Shown here: positions 1 through 5,674 of the stretch, piece by piece
Layout of the letters: each line of letters starts with the position of its first letter
Position numbering within the stretch: position 1 is the stretch's first letter
NCBI GenBank assembly: GCA_035512575.1
Contig: DATKDT010000083.1
Coordinates: 1-12,248, forward strand
Source of the DNA: JALYRV01 sp035512575
GTDB lineage: Bacteria; Acidobacteriota; Vicinamibacteria; Vicinamibacterales; SCN-69-37
Direction: 5' to 3'
Length of the DNA: 12,248 nt
Position numbers and translations under genes: made by a program
Notes under the pieces: model-generated
What the model was told of the DNA's origin: nothing
Database searches by the model: none
Seen by the model: the letters and a program-made list of their open reading frames with translations, nothing else

Positions 1-123
1 GCAGTCAGGGCACACGGCGGAGACATCCACATTCGCAACACGCCCGGCAAAGGCTGCGTCTTCACGATCGATATGCCGCTTGCACGCGAAACGGCGCCCG
101 CGTCGCCTGGCATCGCCGAGTAG
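1..123 (+). CDS. Sensor histidine kinase, C-terminal end (partial)
   Basis: The frame is open from the left edge to a TAG at 121-123. It encodes the last 40 residues of a protein that begins outside the window. The peptide contains HGGDIHIRNTPGKGCVFTID followed by a short Ala/Pro-rich tail. This matches the end of the HATPase_c ATP-binding domain of two-component sensor kinases, where the G2-type Gly-Lys-Gly loop is followed by the last beta strand ending in a hydrophobic-Pro-Leu. The kinase would autophosphorylate a histidine and pass the phosphate to a response regulator. The sensor and dimerisation parts and the partner regulator are not visible, so the signal is unknown. The next gene relic converges on it. 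Confidence in the family is high from a short but typical signature. A related GHKL ATPase cannot be fully excluded. Confidence 0.8.
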   Translation, partial: AVRAHGGDIHIRNTPGKGCVFTIDMPLARETAPASPGIAE

Positions 124-136
124 CTCCCGTCGAGCT

Positions 137-166
137 TTGGATGTAGACAGCCAAATTAGCTAAAAT
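137..166 (+). promoter_or_regulatory. Promoter-like -35/-10 pair with no downstream gene
   Basis: TTGGAT (137-142) and TAAAAT (161-166) are 18 bp apart on the plus strand, a plausible sigma-70-type pair in an otherwise GC-rich gap. The -10 sits in a near-palindrome (about 151-170, GCCA..TTAGCTAA..TGGC) that could be an operator. Immediately downstream is only the antisense side of the decayed oxidoreductase and a 15-codon open frame from 165. It may be a remnant of a lost gene or drive an unannotated RNA. It could also be chance. Confidence 0.25.
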
Positions 167-1238
167 GGCCGGGATCCTGAAGCCCGCTGCCTACCTGGCT
201 CGCGAAACGTAAAGGAACTCGCACGCTGGAAACGTGCGCCGAAGACGAGCGTTTGGTGTGTGTCTCCGGAATAGACCGTTCTCCAAACCCTCCACGACAT
301 GCACTCTGTACTTCAGCCTTCCCGCCTGATGCAGCGTGGCCAGCGCCTCGATAGCCTCCGCCGCGCGGTTCCAGTAGTCGAGAACAAGGAAGCCCTCCAT
401 TCGTGCGCGTTTGATGATTATCTGGAACAAGTTCCGAGGGCTCGCCGGCGCATATCCATCAGGGCCACTCTCGTTGTACACGGAAATCATTCCGCAGAGG
501 GCAAGCCTTGCCCCCACGTTGATCAGATCGAGCGCAGCCTCAAGCGCTTCGCCTCCGACGTTATCGAAGTACACATCTATTCCCTGTGGACAATGCTGCG
601 CCAGAGCGTCAGCCAGCTGCCTTTCCTCCCGATAGTTCACTGCCGCGTCGAATCCGAGTTCCTGCGTGAGCCACTGGCACTTCTCCCGGGTCCCTGCGAT
701 CCCCACCACGCGGCAGCCCAAAATCTTTCCAAGCTGACCAGCGAGTGAGCCAACGGCGCCCGCCGCCCCGGAGACCACGAGAGTTTCTCCTGGCTTCGGT
801 TTCGCGACGTCCACCAGGCCGAAGTACGCTGTCATACCAACATGACCGAACAGGCCCAGATGGATGGTCAGCGGAATTTCAGGATCCTGTGGCAATGGTG
901 CGACCAGGTCGCTGGCCCCACGATGGCGCGTAGTCCTGCCAGCCAAATACGCCGTAAAGCGGCATGGCAACCCGGAAAACCGGATTGTTCGATTCGACGA
1001 CGGTGCCCACGCAGATCCCTCGCATGACGTCTCCGAGATTCACGGGAGGAAGATACGTCTCGCGCTCGGACATCCATGATCGGTTGGTGGGGTCCAATGA
1101 GAGCAGCTCGTTCCGCACCAGCGCCTGGTCTGGCCCAGGCCGAGGAACGGAGGACTCTGTCCATTCGAAGTCAGTCACACTGGCGAACCCCTCGGGCCGC
1201 CGGGCAATCCGCCACTGCCGATTGAGCGCCTGTTCCAT
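160..1238 (-). pseudogene. MDR-family NADP-dependent oxidoreductase (CurA/YncB-like), frameshifted
   Basis: The two halves of a medium-chain, zinc-independent NAD(P)H oxidoreductase lie in different minus-strand frames. The N-terminal half starts at an ATG at 1238 (MEQALNRQWRIARRPEG) and runs through LLSLDPTNRSWM, NLGDVMRGICVGTVV and GVFGWQDYA. The nucleotide-binding half, with VVSGAAGAVGSLAGQLGK, IDVYFDNVGGE and KRARMEGFLVLDY, is one frame over. The switch falls between about 929 and 916. Removing one G from the G4 run (CCCC on plus, 916-919) restores a continuous protein. A second defect seems to follow EGLEN near 270-285: the expected tail (YSGDTHQTLVF) is found in another frame that stops at 160, while the present frame stops at 191. 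The intact family reduces enones or quinones in the cytoplasm. The first lesion alone could be a homopolymer sequencing error. Two lesions favour a real pseudogene. Confidence 0.8.
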
Positions 1239-1349
1239 GGCTGTCTCGTGGCTCCGGACGTCGACGTCGAAGTCCGGAAAGCCCTCGAACAGCGCCGCGT
1301 AGAAGCCGCCCGCCAGTAGTCCCGGCGACATCCGAGTTCACGGGCGAAG

Positions 1350-1519
1350 ATGGCGGGCCTGGCCGCCTCCGTGACGAGAATTGTGCCGTTAATCAGTGTG
1401 CCGGATGTGGCTCAGGCGCTCGACTGGTACACCTCCATCGGGTTCAAGGAAGTCGCTCCCTACAGCTCGATGCGGAGGTGAACACGGCTGAGCTGTCGGA
1501 CCGTGAGCCGAAGCATTAG
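1350..1519 (+). pseudogene. Glyoxalase/bleomycin-resistance (VOC) domain remnant
   Basis: From an ATG at 1350 the plus strand reads into IVPLISVPDVAQALDWYTSI followed by GFKEVAPY, then stops at 1479-1481. This is the typical first beta-alpha-beta unit of a vicinal-oxygen-chelate protein. Another frame picks up LDAEVNTAELS and ends at 1517-1519, which fits the next strand of the same fold after a frameshift near 1462-1470. Nothing further of the usual 115-130 residue domain follows, so it is both frameshifted and truncated and should not be functional. It lies just upstream of the intact YCF48-like gene and next to the decayed oxidoreductase. The VOC assignment rests on pattern recognition of about 28 residues and is fairly convincing. 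Confidence 0.6.
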
Positions 1520-1522
1520 AAT
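1517..1522 (+). promoter_or_regulatory. Possible -10 box for the YCF48-like gene
   Basis: TAGAAT matches five of six positions of the TATAAT consensus and lies 43 bp before the chosen ATG at 1566. No good -35 hexamer is seen at 16-18 bp spacing, so this is a -10-only suggestion. Confidence 0.3.
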
Positions 1523-1565
1523 GGGCCGCATTCGTCCAACGCATTCTCGTTCACGGGAGGGCGCC

Positions 1566-2678
1566 ATGTCTCGATACCGCATTGGCACCGTAGCTGTTAT
1601 CGCCGTCGGCCTGTTGTGTCAGTCTCCGACGGTCGCGCGCCACCTGTTCGAGCAACAGCCGAAACCGCGGGGCGACACGAAGTTCAAAGCGATCTTCGAA
1701 CCGGTCAACTACTCACAGGATCTTCGACTTCACGATGTCGGATTTGCCACCGACGACATTGGATGGGCAGTAGGCGACGCCGGCACGATTCTCCATAGCC
1801 GCGACGGCGGCAAGACCTGGACGCCGCAGCTCGGGGGCGACAAGGAGAACGCGGCCGCGGACGTTCAGCATATACGCGTCCTCAGCGAGAAGGTGGCCTT
1901 CGCCGCCCAGCCAGGCGGAGGGGACCATGCCCTTCTCAGGACAACCGACGGGGAGAATTGGACGCAATCCGGAACCGTCGGGCAGCATCGCGGCGACTTC
2001 GAGTTCACGTCTGCTGATGTCGGGGCCTACGTGTCGGGAGACGGGATCTTCCACACAGTCAATGCGGGCAAAGCGTGGAAAGAAGTGTATACATGTCGCT
2101 TGAGCCTCACGATCGAAGGTCTTGCGCGTCAGGTCTCCTGCCACTTCGAAGACCTGAATTTCCCAACACTGCAGGTGGGATATGCGATCAGTCGGGTAAT
2201 TGGCAAGACGACGTTCATCATCGCGAAGACGACGGACGGAGGCGCCACGTGGACGCCATGGCCCGTTGAGATGGAGTATGGCGGCGAGCACCTGTACTTC
2301 CTCGACGATCGGCGCGGTTTCGCGAAGATGTGGGGTGGAGCCGTCCTGCGCACCGACGATGGTGGCAAGACGTGGACGGCGATCGCGGGCCTCAAGCTGC
2401 TCGGCGGCAAGCGGGCACGCATCGACTTCGCCGATAGCGAAGTCGGGTGGGGTATTGAGAACAAGACGATGGCGTTTACGACGGACGGAGGCCGACGCTG
2501 GACGACGCGCACGCTGACATTTCCGACGGGCGTGAACGCCTTCAGTCTTCCCTCGCGTCAGCGTGGCTACGTCGTGGGAGATCACGGAATGGTGTACCGC
2601 TACCGGGTCGTGCCGACCGACTACAGCGTACCCGGAATGATCGCGGCGCCCATGATGCCTGCGTCCGCGCCGAAGTAA
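1566..2678 (+). CDS. Secreted YCF48/HCF136-like beta-propeller protein
   Basis: The protein has 370 residues and an N-terminal hydrophobic signal segment (about 5-24) after Arg3/Arg5, so export is likely. A Cys at 18 does not sit in a good lipobox. The body carries recurring Asp-box/BNR-like turns: SRDGGKTWT (78-86), TTDGENWT (126-133), a degenerate one near 165-171, TTDGGATWT (222-230), TDDGGKTWT (263-271) and TTDGGRRWT (305-313). GWAVGDAGTIL-type strands precede some of them. This is the photosystem II stability/YCF48-like propeller pattern. In non-phototrophs such proteins are uncharacterised, so no substrate is claimed. The ATG at 1566 is preferred over a GTG at 1503 because GGGAGG (1555-1560) sits 5 nt before it and the signal peptide begins there. 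It is the one apparently intact gene in a decayed stretch. A sialidase-type enzyme is unlikely because no catalytic signature is visible. Confidence 0.85.
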   Translation: MSRYRIGTVAVIAVGLLCQSPTVARHLFEQQPKPRGDTKFKAIFEPVNYSQDLRLHDVGFATDDIGWAVGDAGTILHSRDGGKTWTPQLGGDKENAAADVQHIRVLSEKVAFAAQPGGGDHALLRTTDGENWTQSGTVGQHRGDFEFTSADVGAYVSGDGIFHTVNAGKAWKEVYTCRLSLTIEGLARQVSCHFEDLNFPTLQVGYAISRVIGKTTFIIAKTTDGGATWTPWPVEMEYGGEHLYFLDDRRGFAKMWGGAVLRTDDGGKTWTAIAGLKLLGGKRARIDFADSEVGWGIENKTMAFTTDGGRRWTTRTLTFPTGVNAFSLPSRQRGYVVGDHGMVYRYRVVPTDYSVPGMIAAPMMPASAPK

Positions 2679-3142
2679 GGTTTCCTCGTCCGCTTGCCCG
2701 TCTTCTTGCATTGGCGCGGCTTGGGGCGCCTTGAGACAGATCATCCTCGAGCACCTCGCGCGCAGCGGCTTCGCCGTAACGGGCATCGTCTACCTGATGT
2801 CCGGTAATCTCGTTGGGAAGCAATCAGATCGGCATCCAGCCGGCTGCACGATTACGCTCCAGCCTACGGATTCTGTCGGTGACGCCGATTAGGTGCGCTC
2901 GCAGACGACGGCACGCCGGGGAATGCGAATTTTCCGCTGAGATCGGCCGCGCAGACCACGATGCGATATCGGTGCTGTCGAATTCCGCCGATGGGCTCGT
3001 TGAGATTGCGCAACCAGTGCTCGTACGGATAGGCGCGATTGCTGAAAACGCTGCTATCGAACTGCACTTTCGGTCGCGGAACCCTTTGTCCCACCTACAG
3101 AAAGCCGTTGGACCTGTTCGTCAAAGGGTCTGAAATGGAGAT
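2679..3142. other. Gene-poor interval with coding remnants next to tRNA-Asn
   Basis: No complete gene is supported here. Apart from the possible DUF1206 scrap, the minus strand between about 3070 and 2864 has a frame with mostly G/C third positions, including YPYEHWLRNLNEPIGGIRQH and HRYRIVVCAADLSGKFAF. It is bounded by a stop just upstream (about 3095), lacks a ribosome site and matches no family I recognise. It may be the 3' remnant of a lost gene. No terminator or repeat was seen. Confidence 0.4.
2731..2892 (+). pseudogene. Possible DUF1206 membrane-protein fragment
   Basis: A 54-codon open stretch beginning at a TTG codon reads HLARSGFAVTGIVYLMSGNL and ends at a TAG at 2890-2892. The Ala-Arg-x-Gly-(Phe/Tyr)-x-x-x-Gly-hydrophobic-Val-Tyr pattern resembles the first helix of DUF1206, a family of multi-helix membrane proteins of unknown function. 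Only one such helix is present. The rest of the frame is not membrane-like, there is no clear ribosome site, and no further repeat follows. It is best read as a gene scrap and may be coincidental. Confidence 0.3.
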
Positions 3143-3217
3143 TGGCTCCTCGGGCTGGACTCGAACCAGCAACCCTCCGGTTAACAGCCGGATGCTCTGC
3201 CATTGAGCTACCGAGGA
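3143..3217 (-). tRNA. tRNA-Asn (anticodon GTT)
   Basis: The minus strand gives a full cloverleaf. The acceptor stem is TCCTCGG (3217-3211) paired with CCGAGGA (3153-3147), with discriminator G at 3146 and an encoded CCA at 3145-3143. The D arm is GCTC..GAGC, the anticodon stem TCCGG/CCGGA encloses CTGTTAA with anticodon GTT, and the T arm is GCTGG-TTCGAGT-CCAGC. It is 75 nt including CCA. It is divergent from phoD, and its 3' end faces the gene-poor interval at 2679-3142. Confidence 0.97.
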
Positions 3218-3272
3218 ATGCGGCCGCACGCGACCCTGTCCGAACGTTACAGGGATGTGGGAACAGTGATCG

Positions 3273-3278
3273 TAACAT
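3273..3278 (+). promoter_or_regulatory. Possible -10 box for phoD (near-leaderless start)
   Basis: TAACAT keeps the key A2 and T6 of the -10 consensus and ends 9 nt before the phoD ATG. Transcription would begin only 2-3 nt before the start codon. The intervening AACGCCCCT has no purine-rich ribosome site, which fits leaderless or near-leaderless translation. No convincing -35 is seen. Confidence 0.3.
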
Positions 3279-3287
3279 AACGCCCCT

Positions 3288-4865
3288 ATGTCCACGACCC
3301 GCCGGGGCTTCCTGGGCGCGGCCGCGCTGGCCGGCGCCGCGACCGTTCTCGACCGCCTGTCGCCGGTCGCGCTGGCGCAGGCCCGGCAGGGGCGCCGCGT
3401 CTTTCTGCACGGCGTCGCCTCGGGCGATCCGCTGCATCACAGCGTGATCCTCTGGACGCGCGCGACGCCGCCGCCCGAGCGCCGCGAGGTGCCCGTGAGT
3501 TACGAGATCGCCCGCGACGCCAACTTCGCGCGCATCGTCGGACGCGGCATGCAGATGACCGGCGCCGCGCGCGACTTCACCGTGAAGGTCGACGCGGCGG
3601 GCCTCGAGCCGGGCGCGACGTACTACTACCGGTTCAGCGCGCTGGGCGAAGCGTCGCCGGTGGGCCGCACGCGCACGCTGCCGCGCGCCACGCCGCGCGT
3701 GCGCCTGGCCGTCGCCTCCTGCTCCAACCTGCCGTGGGGCTACTTCAACGCCTACCGCCGCATCGCGGAGCGGCAGGATCTCGACGCCGTCCTGCATCTC
3801 GGCGACTACATCTACGAGTATCGCAACGCGCAGTACGGCGACGGCACGCAGTTCGGGCGCGTGCCGATGCCCGACAAGGAAATCACCACGCTCGAGGACT
3901 ACCGCACGCGCCACGCGCAGTACAAGTCGGATCCCGACCTGCAGGAGGCCCATCGCGCGCATCCATGGATCGTGGTCTGGGACGACCACGAGTTCGCGAA
4001 CAACGCGTGGCGGCACGGCGCGTTGAATCACCAGCCCGCCATGGGCGAAGGCCCGTGGGAGGCGCGCCGCGACGCGGCCATCCAGTCCTACATGGAGTGG
4101 ATGCCGATTCGCGAGGCCGGCATGTCGCGCGAACCGCGCATTTATCGCGCGTTCGCCTTCGGCACGCTTGCCGACCTCGTGATGCTCGACACGCGATACA
4201 TCGGCCGCGATCAGGAAGCGCCGAAGCGCGAGCACATCGACATCATCGAAGACCCGAAGCGATCGGTGCTTGGCGCGACACAGGAGCAATGGCTGTTCGA
4301 CGAGCTGCGGGCGTCGAAGCAGGCAGGCGTGACCTGGCAGCTGCTCGGCCAGCAGGTGATGTTCGCGCCGATGGCGCCCGGCGGGTCGCCGTCGGCCAAC
4401 AAGGACACGTGGGACGGCTATCGCCCCGCGCGCGATCGCGTGATCGATTTTCTCGAAGCCGAACGTATGCCGAACGGCGTCATCCTGACGGGCGACGTGC
4501 ACAGCTCGTGGGCGTACGACGTCGCGCGCGATCCGTGGAGGGCCTACGATCCGCGCACGGGCCGCGGCGCCGCCGCCGTTGAAATCGTGACACCCGCAAT
4601 CTCATCGCCCGGATGGGGCACGAACCAGCCCGACAAGGCGCCGGCGATGGCGCGCGAGTACCTCGCTGCGCGGCCGCATCTGAAATGGGTGGAAGGCGTG
4701 CACCGCGGCTACGTGACGATCGACGTGACGCCCGCGCGGATGCAGGCCGACTGGTACTTCGTGCCGACGGTGACGGAAAAGACCGGCGCCGAAGCGTTCG
4801 CAAGAGGATTCGTCAGCGAAGCCGGCGCCCCGCGTCTCGTCGAGGCCACGACGCCGGCCGGCTGA
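3288..4865 (+). CDS. phoD: PhoD-type alkaline phosphatase/phosphodiesterase (Tat-exported)
   Basis: The protein has 525 residues. A twin-arginine signal (TTRRGFLG, 3-10) is followed by a hydrophobic stretch and cleavage near Ala28-Leu-Ala30. Residues about 35-130 form the PhoD N-terminal domain (FLHGVASGDP, HSVILWTR, TYYYRF). The metallophosphatase domain has VASCSN (142-147, Cys145), LHLGDYIYEY (169-178), WDDHEFANN (231-239) and GDVHSSW (402-408). These supply the Asp, Tyr, Asn and His ligands of the Ca/Fe centre. The family hydrolyses phosphomonoesters and phosphodiesters outside the cytoplasm, usually for phosphate scavenging. Length is normal and all key motifs are present. No clear Pho box or ribosome site is visible upstream, and a -10-like TAACAT lies just before the ATG. 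The TGA stop lies inside the left terminal repeat of the downstream structured element. Confidence 0.95.
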   Translation: MSTTRRGFLGAAALAGAATVLDRLSPVALAQARQGRRVFLHGVASGDPLHHSVILWTRATPPPERREVPVSYEIARDANFARIVGRGMQMTGAARDFTVKVDAAGLEPGATYYYRFSALGEASPVGRTRTLPRATPRVRLAVASCSNLPWGYFNAYRRIAERQDLDAVLHLGDYIYEYRNAQYGDGTQFGRVPMPDKEITTLEDYRTRHAQYKSDPDLQEAHRAHPWIVVWDDHEFANNAWRHGALNHQPAMGEGPWEARRDAAIQSYMEWMPIREAGMSREPRIYRAFAFGTLADLVMLDTRYIGRDQEAPKREHIDIIEDPKRSVLGATQEQWLFDELRASKQAGVTWQLLGQQVMFAPMAPGGSPSANKDTWDGYRPARDRVIDFLEAERMPNGVILTGDVHSSWAYDVARDPWRAYDPRTGRGAAAVEIVTPAISSPGWGTNQPDKAPAMAREYLAARPHLKWVEGVHRGYVTIDVTPARMQADWYFVPTVTEKTGAEAFARGFVSEAGAPRLVEATTPAG

Positions 4866-5105
4866 TGCTCGGCCGAACGCTCGCTCAGCGGACGCGAGGT
4901 ATTTCCGCCCGCCTCCGTCTGAGTTGTGATCAAGTCGGCAGGCGAAAACACCTCGCATCCGCCGCGCTCGCGCGGGGCCAGGCGCAGGCGCGGTGTCCGG
5001 TGTTCCGAAGCGGCGCCGTAAAAAGATCGCAGGCGCGACCGCTCTTTGGCGCGCCCGCGCCCCGACGACGCTGAGGAATACCGGACCAAGCGCCGAGCAT
5101 CCAGC
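4861..5105. repeat. MITE/REP-like structured element of nested inverted repeats
   Basis: The phoD-osmC gap is almost filled by a palindromic element. The outer ends match inversely: GCTGATGCTCGG (4861-4872) against the complement of CCGAGCATCCAGC (5093-5105), with one gap. Inside are two imperfect stems. Stem 1 pairs 4870-4913 with 4937-4980; the core 26 bp, 4888-4913/4937-4962, match at 22 positions. Stem 2 pairs 4995-5018 with 5063-5086 (19 of 24). The four core arms share a GGTRTTYC-type motif at 4898 (+), 4944 (-), 4999 (+) and 5075 (-), in alternating orientation. No convincing coding frame is present. It could be a miniature mobile element, a REP cluster or a structured RNA. Other copies in the genome would decide. 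No T-tract follows either stem, so a classical terminator is not supported. Confidence 0.65.
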
Positions 5106-5159
5106 TACGCGCCGCGGGGACGGACGTGCCCGAGCGCCCATCCTCGCGCGGCTCGCGCG

Positions 5160-5594
5160 CTATGTCGTAACAACCTCGATCTGGACGTTGCCGCGCAGGG
5201 CGTTGGCGACGGGGCACTTCGTCTCGGCTTCCTTCGCCGCCGCCATGAAGTCGTCGCCGCTCATGCCGCTCAGGCCGCCGGCCCGGGGCGTGAGTTTCGC
5301 GCTGACGACCTTGATGCCGGCGTCGGTCTTGTCGGCGGTCACTTCGCACGTGACGTTCACGCTGGTCGCCTGCGCGCCCTTGCGGCCGAGCGCGCCCACC
5401 AGCACCATCGTGTAGCAGACGCCGAGCGCGCCCGCAATCAGCTCTTCAGGGCTCGTCGAGCCGCCGGCCTCGCCGATGCGCTGCGGAAAGGTCACCGGCA
5501 GCGTGAACGCCCCGGTGCCCGCGGCGGCCGTGCCCTTGCCCTCCATCAGCGTGCCCGACCAGTCGACCTCTACGTGCCGTGAAAACGTTGCCAT
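5160..5594 (-). CDS. osmC: OsmC-type peroxiredoxin
   Basis: The protein has 144 residues, very close to Escherichia coli OsmC in length and layout. Family marks are VDWSGTL near the N-terminus, GGSTSPEELIAGALGVCYTM with the peroxidatic Cys60, and KCPVANAL with the resolving Cys127. These two thiols reduce organic hydroperoxides in the cytoplasm. The TSPEELI and LDKTDAG-like (DKTDAG) segments favour OsmC over Ohr, though sequence reading alone leaves some doubt between subfamilies. An AGAGAGG ribosome site ends about 5 nt before the ATG at 5594. The gene follows the DUF4203-like gene on the same strand after an 80-bp gap that holds a hairpin and heptamer repeats, so it may have its own control. 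It converges with phoD across the structured element. Confidence 0.92.
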   Translation of the reverse strand: MATFSRHVEVDWSGTLMEGKGTAAAGTGAFTLPVTFPQRIGEAGGSTSPEELIAGALGVCYTMVLVGALGRKGAQATSVNVTCEVTADKTDAGIKVVSAKLTPRAGGLSGMSGDDFMAAAKEAETKCPVANALRGNVQIEVVTT

Positions 5595-5609
5595 TAGTGC
5601 CTCTCTGTT

Positions 5610-5644
5610 GGTAACCGGTTACCGGTAGCCGGTAGCCGGTGTGA
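5610..5644. repeat. Heptamer tandem repeat before osmC, with a 14-bp palindrome
   Basis: Four consecutive 7-bp units, GGTAACC, GGTTACC, GGTAGCC and GGTAGCC, start at 5610, followed by a degenerate fifth unit. The first two form a perfect 14-bp palindrome (5610-5623). The tract begins 15 nt upstream of the osmC start codon, so it should lie in the leader or promoter of osmC. It could be a short tandem repeat prone to slippage or an operator. Confidence 0.7.
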
Positions 5645-5672
5645 GCCGGGCGGGCACAAAGGCCCGCCGGCT
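5644..5672 (-). terminator. Strong hairpin directly after the DUF4203-like gene
   Basis: AGCCGGGCGGGC (5644-5655) pairs with GCCCGCCGGCT (5662-5672), with one bulged base and a 6-nt loop. On the minus strand it starts 2 nt after the TAG stop of the upstream gene (5675-5677). There is no T-tract after it, so it may be a U-less terminator, a processing or stabilising hairpin, or an attenuator before osmC. Confidence 0.45.
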
Positions 5673-5674
5673 GT

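Noticed and set aside
3143..3217. Attachment-site duplication of the tRNA-Asn 3' end
   Set aside because: I saw no second copy of the tRNA 3' sequence elsewhere in the window and no integrase.
3095..3295. Minus-strand peptide containing SSVAQWQSIRLLTGG
   Set aside because: This is the familiar false translation of a tRNA gene. It coincides with tRNA-Asn.
3054..4502. Long minus-strand open frame opposite phoD
   Set aside because: It is an Arg/Ala/His-rich translation typical of a shadow of a GC-rich gene. It runs antisense to a complete PhoD with all motifs and crosses the tRNA.
4870..4980. Intrinsic terminator for osmC or phoD
   Set aside because: The stem is long, but no T-tract follows on either strand and it lies about 180 nt past the osmC stop. 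It is treated as part of the repeat element instead.
4709..5089. Minus-strand open frame across the structured element into phoD
   Set aside because: The peptide is low-complexity and simply follows the inverted repeats. It has no ribosome site and overlaps the conserved end of phoD.
4861..5105. CRISPR array
   Set aside because: The repeats are inverted and only four degenerate copies exist. There is no regular spacer pattern and no cas gene.
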